DNA from: Rotaria sp. Silwood1
Lineage: Eukaryota > Rotifera > Eurotatoria > Philodinida > Philodinidae
DNA length: 64,000 nucleotides
Reading direction: 5' to 3'
Assembly (NCBI GenBank): GCA_905250075.1
Contig: CAJNOP010000297.1
Location: 76,991 to 140,990, forward strand
The notes beneath the pieces were generated by a model that saw nothing but the letters and a program-made list of their open reading frames with translations, was not told the DNA's origin and made no database searches. Below, in pieces: positions 24,974 through 37,131 of the stretch; position 1 is the first letter of the stretch, and the number at the start of each line of letters is the position of its first letter. The position numbers and the translations under genes are program-made.

Positions 24974-25468
24974 ACTTTTTAAGGGCTACCAGGAGGTACT
25001 CTTTATAACTTTTCTAGGGCTATCAGAGGGCATCCTTGATAACTTTTCAAGGGCTACCATGGGATACTGCTCAGTGGCGTACGTAGGGGGGGGGGGGGGG
25101 GGCGAGGGGGCCCGGGCCCCCCTTGAAGAAAAGTTCCCTGTGGGAGAGTACGGGTAAAAAAAGTACTACGGTACAAATTTTTGAAAAACTCCATTACGGG
25201 CCTCCTCCTTGAGAACTTGGGCCCATCCCTTGGAAAATTTCTGCGTATGCCACTGATACTTTGTAACTTTTCAAGGGCTACCTGGAGGTACTCTTTGTAA
25301 CTTTTCAAGAGCTACCCGGAGGTACTCTTTGTATCTTTTCAAGAGCTACTAGGGGACGCTCCTTGTGACTTTTCAAGGACTATTCGGAAATACTCTCTGT
25401 AGCTTTTCAAGAGCTACCAATGGATGCTTATTGTAATTTTTCAAGAGTACCTGGGCATGGTATCTGCT
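24974..25468. repeat. 34-bp minisatellite, about nine copies
   Basis: Diverged tandem units of 34 bp with core CTTTTCAAGGGCTACC followed by ggaggtactctttgta. About nine copies are readable, and the third is split by the insertion at 25072-25255. Copies differ from one another by several bases, so the array is old. No coding frame runs through it. Confidence 0.75.
25072..25255. mobile_element. hAT-like MITE inserted in the minisatellite
   Basis: A 184-bp GC-rich insert splits one minisatellite unit. It starts CAGTGGCGTACGTAG and ends CTGCGTATGCCACTG, giving a ~15-bp terminal inverted repeat with two mismatches. Flanking octamers ATACTGCT and ATACTTTG agree at five leading bases, an imperfect 8-bp target duplication as expected for hAT elements. 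It contains a long G run (about 25086-25102) and a GGGCCCGGGCCC-like palindrome. Related CAGTGGCGTA-ended elements are common in invertebrate genomes. Confidence 0.7.
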
Positions 25469-25612
25469 ATCAGTCCGGAGTTAAGAAGACATCATATGTG
25501 TGTTTGTCAGTAGTAATTTAACATGCTACCAATGATGCTATTGTTGATCCAGATTCTTTGAATAAATGGTCGCTCTTATGAACCATGAAGAACTCCGACC
25601 ATGTCTTGTAGA

Positions 25613-25789
25613 GGGTGTGGGTGTGTGTGGGTGTGGGTGTAGGTGTGGGTGTGGGTATGCGGATGTGGGTGTGCGTGTGCGTGTGGGTGGGTGTGGGTAT
25701 AGGTGTGGCTGTGGGTGTGTGGGAATTCTATTCTACTATGTTCACCCACGCACATTCATACCCACACCCACTTCACACCCACACACCCA
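25613..25789. repeat. head-to-head (TGTGGG)n-like array
   Basis: Plus-strand G-rich hexamer variants (GTGGGT, GTAGGT, GTGCGT) run 25613-25723. After a 19-bp unique spacer, the complementary C-rich form (CCCACA) runs 25743-25789. The inverted arrangement could form a hairpin, and the G-rich strand could form quadruplexes. TGTGGG is, from memory, the telomeric repeat reported for a bdelloid rotifer. Open frames here are artefacts. Confidence 0.8.
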
Positions 25790-27633
25790 ATCACGTGGTA
25801 CACAAGAGACAGTTTTAATTATAAAATAATAAATAAAGCTCTTCGTACGGAGGATGTCGAAGTATTATACATATTTCGTTTTTATATTATGAACCTTTGT
25901 GCATGCCTTGTTGATAACAGCAATTTACTCGGCAATTCATAGATTAAAAAAGCAATTAGAAACATTTAAACAATGTCTATTTTTGATTATGAATTTCTTT
26001 AATATATTTGATGAATTTATTAAATATATTTGATGAATTTATTAGAGAAGATAACTTAAAGATAGATACTCTAAAGCCATATAAATCGAAGTCTGAGATA
26101 TTGACGGATTATGAACTGTTTATAAATTTCATTCATCATTCTTTTGCTCCTGTAGTCTTTTTGTTTTTTAAAACTTTTGATGAGTTTTGGATGGTTTCAA
26201 AAATAATAGATAATATTCGATTTATGAACGTCATAATATCTTAAAGAAGTAAAATTATGCACTGTGAAGCTGACTCATCAATAGATCATGATTGTGTAAT
26301 GATTACTCAACTCGTAAAGTAAACGACTAGTTCAAAAAAATTTCTGCCATCAGTATCGTTTTTAAAAATCAGAGATTAAGAATTAGACAAGAATTTATAT
26401 AAAATAACAATAATAAGCAATCAGCATGGTGAGAAGCAACTTAATGAATAAAATTTCTTTACTAATCTTAATAGCACCATAGGACGTCCACCGTACCTTC
26501 TGACAACTATATTAGTCGGACAAGAAAACGATTTTGTAGTTTGAATTTGAAAAAAGAAAATAACGGATAAACACTTTCTACTTTCACCGATTATCTTTTT
26601 GTCTACATTTATCTTACACAGGAAGGTCCGACAGTACATGAATAGTTATTCATTTAATGCATCAAGATGTGATGTTAAGTCTTTGATTTATTTTGATTAT
26701 CTTATAACTACAAAAAATTCTTTCCAGATTTAAAAGATTATGATATATTAATTCGTAAAATAATAAGATATACGCAAACATAAACAATCAAATTAGTTTC
26801 TCAAGATCAAAGCAAAAAACTGAAAATAAACAAACCAAAAAAGAAGATAATAATCATCAAATAAGAGAAAGGCTAACATATTTTTATTTTTATTTTTTGC
26901 TTTTTTAGACTACATAACTGTTGATGTTCCTATAAAAAGAGAAAATAGATTAAAAACATACATTCAATCTACTTTATACATTCAACGCATCAGTTATCTG
27001 GTAATAGTGATAAATAATATAGTTCAATCAGCATTTCAATTCTTTTCTTTTAATAAAATTAAGATTAAACATTAAACGTACTTTTAGCTGACCAATAATC
27101 TGAACAAATAAAAAATAGATTTTTCCAAATAGAATAACAAAGGGAGTTGACTTCGACAGCTGATTGTTTATGTGACATTGTTTTTCTTGTTTTTAATCAT
27201 CTGCAGCTTTATTCCGAGTTTCTTGTTTCTCTATATTATTTTCAGCTTTAACTGTATAATTGAAGATCTCATTTATTGATATCTGTTTCTCAAGGTATTT
27301 CATTGAAAATATTTTATATATTAACAAATACACCTCAGATTCTCTATTTCAGTCACACTATACTGAGAATAAAACGAGTATATGTATAGTAGAGCCTTAC
27401 AGATTAAAGAATTTTTGTAACTTGTTATCTTCTCTGTAAAAGTTTTCTTCATTTGAGTCCGTGAGACCTTATTTACAATGGATTAACTTATAATTTTAGT
27501 TATCTAGTTAGATCATAGCTATACTTTAAAAAATTGTAAAAGTAGTTTTTGATCTTTTCGAATGAGAATAAACCATTTTTACTCGCAAAGAGATTGTTTA
27601 GACGTTTGGATGACTTGACGAATCTTAGCTTTA
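25790..27633. other. AT-rich DNA between the two telomere-like arrays
   Basis: About 1.8 kb of ordinary AT-rich sequence. A near-duplicate of about 20 bp (atatttgatgaatttatta, near 26005-26043) occurs in tandem. ORFs at 26008-26244 and 26421-26639 have no recognisable content. Confidence 0.45.
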
Positions 27634-27850
27634 TGGGTGTGGGTGTGGGGTGTGGGGTGTGGGTGTGGGTGGGTGTGGGTGTGGGTGTGGGTGTGGGTGT
27701 GGGTGTTCGTAAACAGGAGTCGCAGGTCTACATCCACACTCCACACTCACACCCACACACCCCACTCCCATCCCCACACCCCACTCCCATCCCCACACCC
27801 CATCCACCCACACCCACACCCGCATCCACCCACACCACCCAGCCACACCC
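27634..27850. repeat. second head-to-head (TGTGGG)n-like array
   Basis: G-rich units (mostly GTGGGT, some GTGGGG) run 27634-27706. A spacer follows (about 27707-27730), then C-rich units (CCCACA, CCCATC, CCCACT) to 27850. Same design and orientation as the array 2 kb to the left, but the C-rich arm is longer and includes a ~21-bp higher-order unit containing CCCCACTCCCATC. Confidence 0.8.
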
Positions 27851-28929
27851 ATCTATTCTCATCAAGATGTGTCTCTTTGTAAAGCTTCCAGTAGAAATTT
27901 GAAAATCGGTTTTTTTTGACCTTTCTGAGAGAGATCATAGTACGCATTAAAAAAATACAGTAGAAGTGCAGTATCTCTGTAGTCATTCACTTGGAGTACG
28001 AACTCCTTGCAGAGTATTCATGGCTCATTTGGATCTTCACAATGCACATAATCATGACTTGAAATCAATTTATCAGTTGAAGGACTTTTCTCGTGAAGAT
28101 GGCAAAACGAATTATGTATATGATTTAAGAACCTCAATTCTTGATTATATCACAACTACCTACTTTTACAAATTTATAATTTTCCTATACATAAGAAAAT
28201 GAAATGAACGATCATGTTAATGATATACCAAATCGGAATTGGAGTTCTTCATTCTGTGATTTGTCATAATTTTATTCAAAATAACAATAACTATTTACTT
28301 TTTGGTTCTTTATATGAAACCTTTCCAATATTTATGTCATACTCTAGCATATGAGATTTTTGTCTGACTTCGACCTCGAGATCGAATACGTACAAACTAA
28401 AATCATGCAGAATTGAAAGTTGACTTTGAGTTAACATACAACTTTTTATTCATGGGGTTGAGATCAAGCGACAATCTGTCTACTTCTACACAATGACCGA
28501 TTCGTTTATAATATTGAATGAAACCAACTATATACAGTTTTACTTCTGTAGAACTTTCTGCAGAACAATTTGAATTTAATTTTGGATGTAATAATGTACT
28601 ATGCTTCAAACAAATTTCGTCACTTATAAAAATAAGACAACAAATCTGATACTGCTGAAGGTTTAGATATAACTCATAGATTTCCATTAATTTCAGTTTG
28701 AATATTGACATATTACAGATATTCATAATATGAAAAAACTAGATTACAAAATAATAATCTTCAATTCAGTTTCAAATACAGTATATCAAAAATATAAATG
28801 TTCAAATCAAAACTATCCTTTCATTGAAATTCTTCTTGTCCTTATTAAAAAAATAAACAGATCATTTTATCAGTCATCTACATTTGCTCGCTGATCTTTG
28901 CTTGTTTTCTTTTTCGTACTTTTTCTCAC
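27851..28929. other. spacer upstream of the channel array, one unidentified ORF
   Basis: A 107-codon minus-strand frame at 28403-28726 has mixed composition (for example EVKLYIVGFIQYYKRIGHC) and could be a gene fragment. I do not recognise it and see no splice or promoter support. Nothing else stands out. Confidence 0.35.
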
Positions 28930-28985
28930 AGTTCTTGTTAAATTATAATAATGATATCGAATAAGACACTGAAGGATTTCAATTA
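28930..28985 (-). pseudogene. relic of a fourth DEG/ENaC gene (3' end)
   Basis: Contains tataataatgatatcgaata followed by agac, identical to the segment in copies A, B and C that encodes the end of the last transmembrane region (IRYHYY). Sequence on either side diverges, and no open upstream exon can be found. Together with the duplicated flank at 29030-29535, this marks a largely deleted extra copy downstream of copy A. Confidence 0.6.
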
Positions 28986-29029
28986 GGCTATTCGTGTTGT
29001 TTTTAACCAGATACCGACATTGACATCAG

Positions 29030-29535
29030 ACTACTCGATTGAAAATGTACAACATCTCGATAGTGTAAAGTATTTCATTCAAATGTATTTTCAATTGATT
29101 TCTAATAATGGTTTATGTTTAGTCAACCTTTGAAACTATTCTGATTCTTTTGTAAATATTTTGATTATGAAGACTTATCATTTTCTGATTTCATATTTTA
29201 TCTGTAGGTGAATAGACGCTTCCTTCGTGATTGCCGTACATTCATATGTTTGTCCAATCACTATAATAGTATCAACTAGTAGATTTGTTTCTCCTTAAAA
29301 CGTATTGAGAACAAAAAACACGTTCAATTAGTCCTTTTCAATTGGTAAATTGTTCATTTGTAGAAAACTTAAAGTAGTTTTAATACCAGACAAAAGTCTC
29401 ACCTTAACAGAATAAAAGATGATGAACTAGTCTTTGATATGACCTTTTAAAACTCGACACGATTTTTGTTAAACTAATTACCCGATACAAATCATTTAGG
29501 GATAGTTGCAGTAATATGAGTCTATTCATTTTTTT
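29030..29535. repeat. segmental repeat, copy 1
   Basis: Aligns along most of its length with 31975-32600, with shared blocks including acatctcgata, tttcatattttatctgta, atcgactagtagatttgttt (one mismatch here) and gatacaaatcatt. It belongs to the duplicated unit of the DEG/ENaC cluster and lies on the 3' side of copy A. Confidence 0.6.
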
Positions 29536-29700
29536 CTGCTTAATGAACATCATTGAATTAAATGATCATAAAAAATATTTCCCACTGATTATTTTGGTAG
29601 CCCGTTAATCATATACATTAATTATTCAAGTTAATCTCGCTTAAGAACAGTAAATGTGTCTCTTAATAGGAATATTCAAACAAAATAACGATTGATGCAG

Positions 29701-31350
29701 TTATGCCTGTTCTTCATTTCGTCTTCGTATTTTTCCTTCTAGAATATAATAATGATATCGAATAAGACGATAAAGCATTTCAACCAGCTCCATTATTGAT
29801 AAAAAACTAATACCAATCCATAAACCTGTATGACCACCAACATTTGAAAGAACATCAACACCACTAACAGACGCATCTTGTGTATAATTTTCAACTCGAT
29901 TTGTTTCACAAACAACACTGATACCAACATAGTTGTTTTGAATTTCTGATTGCCATGTTGTTGTCCAGTTTTTCGGTAATGTAATGCCAGATTTTTCAAC
30001 AAATTCTTTAATTTCAGGTATACGTACCGCAGATGGAGCTGATACTGCTGATGGTGTAATAGTAAAATCTACAGTCGAACATGCTTGTGAACAATCAGAA
30101 CAAAACTGATCCCAAATCGAATTTGTAGTTGTAATACGAGCTGTTGCAATCGTATAGCATTCATTCATTGCATTGCAAAGAGGTGCTTCAATGATTTGAT
30201 CTGAACCAGGTAAAACAATAGATCTAGCAGGCCATTGATGTGGATCTATACATCCACATTGGTAATATCTATGTAAATAAAATATGTATTTCTGCTGTAA
30301 CTAATTAACTATACTTACACATATGCTTGTATGCATAACATATAGCATAGAGCTTGTGAATAAGCATAATCAGCACCTGCATATCGTTTAAACATTGCTT
30401 GCATAATGAGAGGAACTTTAGTTGTACACTTAGAATATGGAGATGATAACAATTGATACGTTTTCTTTTTATAGCTTAACTTGTGTCTTCGTCCAGGGTC
30501 AAGTTGAATGCCAGCTACTTCTATGAGAGGTAATTCTGTATTATCATGAATCATAGCCACCATACCAACTGATACATCTGTGAAAGAGACAAAAAAGTTC
30601 TTGCAAAATCATATTCTGCAATTTACCCTCTGCAATATATGGAACATATTGATGGCTGTGTGCATAGAGTTGTAATTCAAGTTTACCGATACCTCCACCA
30701 TCAGTAGTACTTCGAACACGACTTTCATTTGATTTCATTTTAGCATTGAATGTATAGCATTGACCAAATGAAGATGACAAAAATGGAATAAAATCAGTAG
30801 TTTGACAACGTTCACCATTGTAGAAACAAGACATTAACATTGAACTCAGAGGAAAAAAATAATTATCAACAGGCTCACGATGTATTAATAAATTCTGAAA
30901 GAATTTCCGAATGTGGTTACTTTGTTCGCTAGAAATAGTGCTTGTATCAGTTGTATTAGTCAAATTATGTGAATTGGTAAAATTTATAAAAGGTTCAATA
31001 AAATTATCAAAGCGAACTGGTGAATAATTACAAATACTGACTGCTGGAAATGCTTGTGAACGTTCGACAGCAAAGGATACAGATGTTTGTGTTGGAAAAC
31101 TGAAATATTCCTTTATTGATTCAACAACAAAGAACAGCATAATACCAGTAAAAACTAATGATGACACCACCCAAAAAATACGATTTTGTATGCTTTGACT
31201 ACGTACAATGCCAGGAATACCATGAGTTGAAGTGTTAAGACTGAAGTCACGAATTATAGAACGACGTCGATGAAATTTGAGATCTGGTTTCAATGCTTCA
31301 ACATCTACCGGAAAAGTAGTAGCTATATGTTTAATGGTTGTATCTGTCAT
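29701..31350 (-). CDS. DEG/ENaC family sodium channel, copy A
   Basis: Exons 31350-30627, 30577-30319 and 30268-29701. Introns are 49 and 50 bp, and 1551 bp gives 516 aa. DEG/ENaC proteins are trimeric, amiloride-sensitive cation channels gated by mechanical force, acid or peptides. Features: cytosolic N-terminus with the His-Gly gating motif STHGIPG (His43-Gly44), TM1 about 58-77, the post-TM1 signature FPAVSICNYS (101-110), and a large extracellular domain with cysteine-rich segments (CGCIDP, CSDCSQACS). The pore helix is GLWIGISFLSIMELVEM, with selectivity-filter-like GIS at about 480-482, followed by a short basic tail. Reading through intron 1 would give a frameshifted end, so the intron is needed; its splice sites match copies B and C. 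Ligand and ion selectivity cannot be predicted. Confidence 0.92.
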
Positions 31351-31974
31351 TTTTTTAAAATGATATTATAGTGTATTGTCCTTATTTGAATCTTTGTATA
31401 CATGATAGTCGTTGGTGTAATAGCAATAAAAATATGTAATCATCATTCCAATAAAACTAAATATTGACTTATGTCCTGTTGATTTTGAATAAAAAAAAAA
31501 CACTTCGATGCAGTATACTATTAAAAACTTATTACTCTGATGTAAATTGAAAGACTTCATTAGCACATTCTTGTTGACACGCATGCATATTATGGGTTGA
31601 CTCTTCATAGTCTTTTCATGTTATTATGAACTAACGATAGCAAACTTGTCCTTCTTTCATGACATTATCACTTAAAAGCATGACTAACGAGTAGCGTTCG
31701 TGTATTTTAATTCTGTAGTCTAATGAATAAAAATGACAATTTTAGTAGTGTTTATTCAGCTGTGCAAATAGTTACATTTCACATTTGTATATCATTCTTT
31801 CGAATGGTTTTTAATTTGAATTTTGTGTTTGTTATAAATAATAAGAAATTTTTTCAGCTTTCTGAACACAAATAATATTTGTAGGAAGTCATTGATTTGA
31901 ATGCATTTGCATACATAAACGAAAAACGTCGTTTAACTGACGATTGAAGAATTTAATGTTTTTATTGAAAGTTG
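31351..31974. other. 5' flank of channel copy A, duplicated at copy B
   Basis: About 500 bp upstream of copy A aligns with the region upstream of copy B (37132-37660). Shared blocks include ttttagtagt.tttattca and atttgtatatcatt.tttcgaatgg. This is the likely promoter region carried along by the duplication. Confidence 0.55.
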
Positions 31975-32600
31975 CTAAGCTGAAAATACAAAACATCTCG
32001 ATACTGTAAAATATTTTATTCAAATGTAATTTTAATGGCTTTCTAACAGTTATTCATCATCAGTCAAAGTTTAAAGTTATTCTGATTTTCTTTTGCCTTA
32101 TTTTTCTTATTTCATATTTTATCTGTATTCGGATAGATACTTATTTTTCAATTGCAATCTGCTCATTCATGTTTTCAATGCTTGTAATAATATCGACTAG
32201 TAGATTTGTTTCTTCTTATTAATATATCACATAAAATAAGGAACTGCAAAAGCCCTGGTATGTAGATCTTAATGACGTCCAATGATTGCAATGATTTTCT
32301 TAAGAGCAAGATTTATGAGATCTTGAGTACCATTAAAGTAGTTTATAATATTGATAATTAGATGGGAAACGTATGGAGAACAAAGAAAACCATGTGATGT
32401 ATTCTTTGCAAACCGTGACTTGTTCATTTGTAGAAACGATTAGGATATTTGTAATATAAAACAGAAATTTAAAAGATTGAAAGAACAAAAGATCAACTAA
32501 GTTGTAGTTGATATGACTTTTTAAAACTCATTTTGACCGTTTTTTTTTGATTAATTAACTGATACAAATCATTCAGTGACAGTTTCAGTGATACGAGGCT
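31975..32600. repeat. segmental repeat, copy 2
   Basis: Partner of 29030-29535. Its presence upstream of copy A, as well as downstream, shows that the duplicated unit included intergenic DNA and that unequal exchange probably created the array. Confidence 0.6.
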
Positions 32601-35472
32601 ACATGCTTTGTTGTTTTATTGCATCTTATAAACCTCTCTTGTCGTATTTTCTAGAGAATCATATGATTGGCATAAAAGAAAAGATAAATATAGAGAATGA
32701 TGGATATGAGACAACGACAATTAAAAGCCGAAAAAGTAAGAGCTTTCAGGATATGTTACAAAACATAGAAATCGTTTGTTCATTTAATGATATGGCTTAG
32801 TCGTTCGTTTCGTGTCATTTTGTCATTCTTTTTAGAATTGCAAATGTATGCCATTGTGTACAAAATAATTTTGATGTTCTTATGTGTCAGATACCGAAAT
32901 CATTGTCTTATTCAGCTAATCTGTCAAGCGTTGAATGCGTATATTAGAAAACAAGCAACGAAAGCTCACGTATTTTTTGCAATCTTTCTTGTTCTCTTTT
33001 CTTTCACATACTCAGCACACAAATTCAAGTATTATGGTTATCTATCATATCGTCTTCTGACATTTGAACAGTAAAGACAGTTCCTGATGAAAATGCATGA
33101 TCTATAATTGTGTTCAATCAAAATCATGCATTGGTGTTCGAAACAATCAGAATGAAGAAATCTGAGTATAGCTGTGATTTAATTTTAAGAGCATTAATAG
33201 TGACAATTCTAATCGATTCTTCGAAATGTAACATAGTTGTGCAGATATTACGTAACGGACAGTTTATTTTTGGCGTAAGAATACTAATGCGAAAAGGAAT
33301 TAGAATATTACCGTTTGAATTTTCTCCGGTCTGATCGAAGAATCAATAGTTATGAATTGCAGTACCTATAAGAGACTAAACGTCGCGGATGAATATCATT
33401 TAGATATGATTTTCAAAAGAATAAAAAAATGATTCAATGAGGGATTATTTCAAGTCGATGTTGAAAACGCAAAATCCCCTAATATATCAAATTCCTGTTA
33501 GGCCTGTCTCTCATTCTACTTCTTCGGTTTTATCGGATTCAAATAACAACTATCTATACACTTATAACAATAAAGCAAAATTCATAGAATGGGAATTCTC
33601 ATACATCATGAACAACATGAAAGAAAAATTTCTATCTATGCCAAACAAAAGACAAACAAGAATACCTAACAAAGACAATGTATGAAGTGATACAAGCGCG
33701 ACAATAAGAGAATAGCAAATGAAATACAGAAACAAATGAGAGTGACAATTGTAGTGAAACAATGTCGCGATGAATTTATTTTAGTACATCTGAACATTGA
33801 TGATACATCAGATTAAGACATTATTCACTGTATACTCTGCATATAACATTTCACTTTTTTAGGCCGTGTCTGACATCGAAACAATTCGGATAGACTGAAG
33901 TATTATCATAGACATAATATTCAATAAGTTTGTGCTTCAAATACATGAGCAAGATTTATTCTGCTCATACTATATTTCACTTATAGGTTGTGTCGATTAA
34001 AAATCAAGTTTAACTGCTCGTACTGGTTATTAGGCTTTATTTCCTAAGTAAATTATGTCGAATGTATCGATTAATTTATCTATAATCTATTCAAAAAAAA
34101 ATCGTTCAAATCTATTTGAAGAGGAACTTCAAGTAGACATAAAGTAAGCTGCAATGGAGTCGAGAAAGCTTTCATTATAAAATTGTATCCTGGTATTGTT
34201 ATAGACCAATCACTAAAATTGTATAAGACAGTGAAAAATTTGCTGTTTTAAACGGACATTAATACATAATTCTGATTGTTTTTCGATATGTGCACGCTAA
34301 TATGAAATAGTTTTTAATGCAAGATTGAAATTATTCGGCGCATGCTGAATGAAATCATCGGCAATAACTTTGATAAGACATTCTTGCGAGACAATTATTG
34401 AAAAACGGAATACTGGATAAAGAAATATACCAACCGACAGCAAATGCAAAAAATAGCTGTTGCTATTGATCGTTTTGATCAACTCTGTGAGATGTCTTAC
34501 GATTATTATATTTATATTGTACAGGTTGACTCTAAGAAAATCATCTCAGAGAAACATCTTCTTTATGTTGTTGATTGATTCTTCTCTAGAGTTTGTTTAG
34601 CCTTTTGCTCAAATTAAGCACACGAGTTGATTTAGAATATGAAAATAGTAACAGTGTGTTTGATTCTGAAGCTTTATTAAAAGCATCACGATATTTCTTT
34701 GTTTGTAATAATGTTTCAGTTACTGAGACTCTTTTAAATAGTCGTTGATGATGAAAATAGGTATTTAGAATATTAGTAAGAATACTTTTGTGTTTATTCA
34801 TGTCGGAATATATTATCAATAGTTGTAAAAAGACGGACAGCGTGTAGACATGTGATGTACCTAATTCTTGATGATAATTTTGTTCTGAAGATCAATTAAC
34901 TACGAGTCATGAATCAGTTAATTGTTTGGTCACTCATTACTATTGGCATTCATATGGTTGCAGATTACTATTCGAAGCGTAACATATCAGAACATTAAAA
35001 TAAACTTCATAGCTGCTGTGTTTTTGCAATATTTCATTACCTATAATGAGTGAAACGTTATTCATCAATACATACCGATGAGAGTTCTCATCACAATTGT
35101 ATACCTATTCTTATTGATTGATACAATTACGAGACGCTCGATTTTGTCGGAAAATTCTTATAATAATCCGAAAGTTTTGATTCAAATTATCAGAAAAAGA
35201 AAAAGAGAGAATCAAAGCTTTCAAAAAAAGCATCAAGATAAAAAAACGTCAAAGTGTGAGGAAAGATAACCAAAGAATGACCAATCCATTTCCTTTTTTC
35301 TACTTAATCAACATCATTAAATCAAGTGCCATAAAGACAAAAATAACTTTCTCTGATTAGCTCAACGCAACTAAATTCATCTAGTTTTAATATTTATTTA
35401 AGTCAATCTCGTTTACCAACAGTAAATATTTCTATTGGTATAAATATTTAAACAAAATGACGATCGATGCAG
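32601..35472. other. spacer between channel copies A and B with exon-like debris
   Basis: On the plus strand several pieces look coding. One is LICQALNAYIRKQATKAH ending at a pyrimidine-rich 46-bp GT-AG interval (near 32986). Another is an ORF at 33437-33679 that can splice in frame over a 50-bp GT-AG interval (33680-33729) to 33730-33816, reading KQMRVTIVVKQCRDEFILVH. I could not join them into one gene and recognise no family. The last ~190 bp (from about 35285) are the shared 3' flank of the channel copies. Confidence 0.3.
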
Positions 35473-37131
35473 TTATAACTGTTCTAAGTTTCGTCTTTGT
35501 ATTCTTCCTTCTAGAATATAATAATGATATCGAATAAGACGATAAAGCATTTCAACCAGCTCCATTATTGATAAAAAACTAATACCAATCCATAAACCTG
35601 TATGACCACCAACATTTGAAAGAACATCAACACCACTAACAGACGCATCTTGTGTATAAGTTTCTACACGAGTTGTTTCACAAACAACATCGACAGCAAC
35701 ATAGTTGTTTTGAATTTCTGATTGCCATGTTGTTGTCCAGTTTTTCGGTAATGTAATGCCAGATTTTTCAACAAATTCTTTAATTTCAGGTATACGCACA
35801 GAAGATGGAGCTGATACTGCTGATGGTGTAATAGTAAAATCTACAGTCGAACATGCTTGTGAACAATCAGAACAAAACTGATCCCAAATCGAATTTGTAG
35901 TTGTAATACGAACTTGTGCATTTGCATAGCATTCATTCGTTGCATTGCAAAGAGGTGCTTCAATAATTTCGTCTGTACCAGGTAAGACAATAGATTGAGT
36001 AGTCCACTGATATGGACTTATACATCTACATTGATCATATCTATGTAAGATAATTAAAATATATATATTTCTGTTGCGGTTAATTATCTACACTTACGTG
36101 TATGCTTGTATGCATAACACAGAACATAGAACTTGTGAATAAGCATAATCAGCATCTGCATATCGTTTAAACATTGCTTGCATAATGAGAGGAACTTTAG
36201 TTGTACAGTCAGAATATGGAAATGGTAGTAATTGATTTGTTCTCTTTTTGTAGTTTAACTTATATTTCCGTCCAGGATCAAATTGCATACCAGCTACTTC
36301 TATGAGAGGTAATTCTGTATTATCATGAATCATAGCCACCATACCAACTGATATATCTGTGAAAGAAACACAAAAAAGTTCTCGCAAAATTATATTCTGC
36401 ATTTTACCCTTTGCAATATATGAAACATATTGATGACTATGTGCATAGAGTTGTAATTCAAGTTTACCGATACCTCCATCATCAGTAGTACTTCGAACAC
36501 GACTTTCATTTGATTTCATTTTAGCATTAAATGTGTAGCATCGACCAAATGAAGATGACAAAAATGGAATAAAATCAGTAGTCTGACAACGTTTACCATT
36601 GTATAAACAAGAGATTAACATTGAACTCAGAGGAAAAAAATAATAATCTACGGGTTTACCATGATTTAATAAATTCTGAAAGAATTTCCGAATGTATTGA
36701 CTTTGTTCGCTAGAAATAGTGCTTGTATCAGTTGTATTAGTCAAATTACGTGAATTGGTAAAATTTATAAAAGGTTCAATAAAATTATCAAGACGAAATG
36801 GTGAATAATTACAAATACTGACTGCTGGAAATGCTTGTGAACGTTCGACAGCAAAGGATACAGATGTTTGTGTTGGATAACTGAAATATTGCTTTATCGA
36901 TTCAACAACAAAGAACAGCATAATACCAGTAAATACTAATGTTGAGACTATCCAGAAAATACGATTATGTATGCTTTGACTACGTGCAATGCCTGGAATA
37001 CCATGGGTTGAAGTGTTAAGACTAAAGTCACGAATTATAGAACGACGTCGATGAAGTTTGAGATCTGGTTTCAATGCTTCAGCATCTACTGGAAAAACAG
37101 TTGCTATATGTTTAATGGTTGTATCTGTCAT
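35473..37131 (-). CDS. DEG/ENaC family sodium channel, copy B
   Basis: Exons 37131-36408, 36356-36098 and 36040-35473. Introns are 51 and 57 bp. Exon lengths of 724, 259 and 568 are identical to copy A, giving 516 aa. The same motifs are present: STHGIPG, FPAVSICNYS, cysteine-rich CSDCSQACS and pore GLWIGISFLS. Most residues match copy A, so the duplication is fairly recent. The 51-bp intron 1 happens to be open and a multiple of three (it would encode 17 residues including LRELFCVSFT), so unspliced RNA would still be in frame. Comparison with copies A (49 bp) and C (54 bp, with a stop) supports treating it as an intron. It shares about 500 bp of upstream sequence with copy A, so regulation may be similar. 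Confidence 0.92.

Noticed and set aside
25054..25308. 84-codon minus-strand ORF with a proline-rich end
   Set aside because: It reads across the hAT-like MITE and its G-run; composition reflects the repeat.
25566..25942. Val/Gly- and Thr/His/Pro-rich ORFs over the GTGGGT arrays (also at 27549-27986)
   Set aside because: Pure products of hexamer repeats with no start context or domain.
28403..28726. 107-codon minus-strand ORF next to the channel relic
   Set aside because: It does not resemble any part of the channel proteins or another family I know; kept only as a note in the spacer entry.
30544..30626. Apparent frameshift in channel copy A at the end of exon 1
   Set aside because: The interval is a 49-bp GT-AG intron. 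The same splice sites occur in copies B and C, and splicing restores the reading frame.
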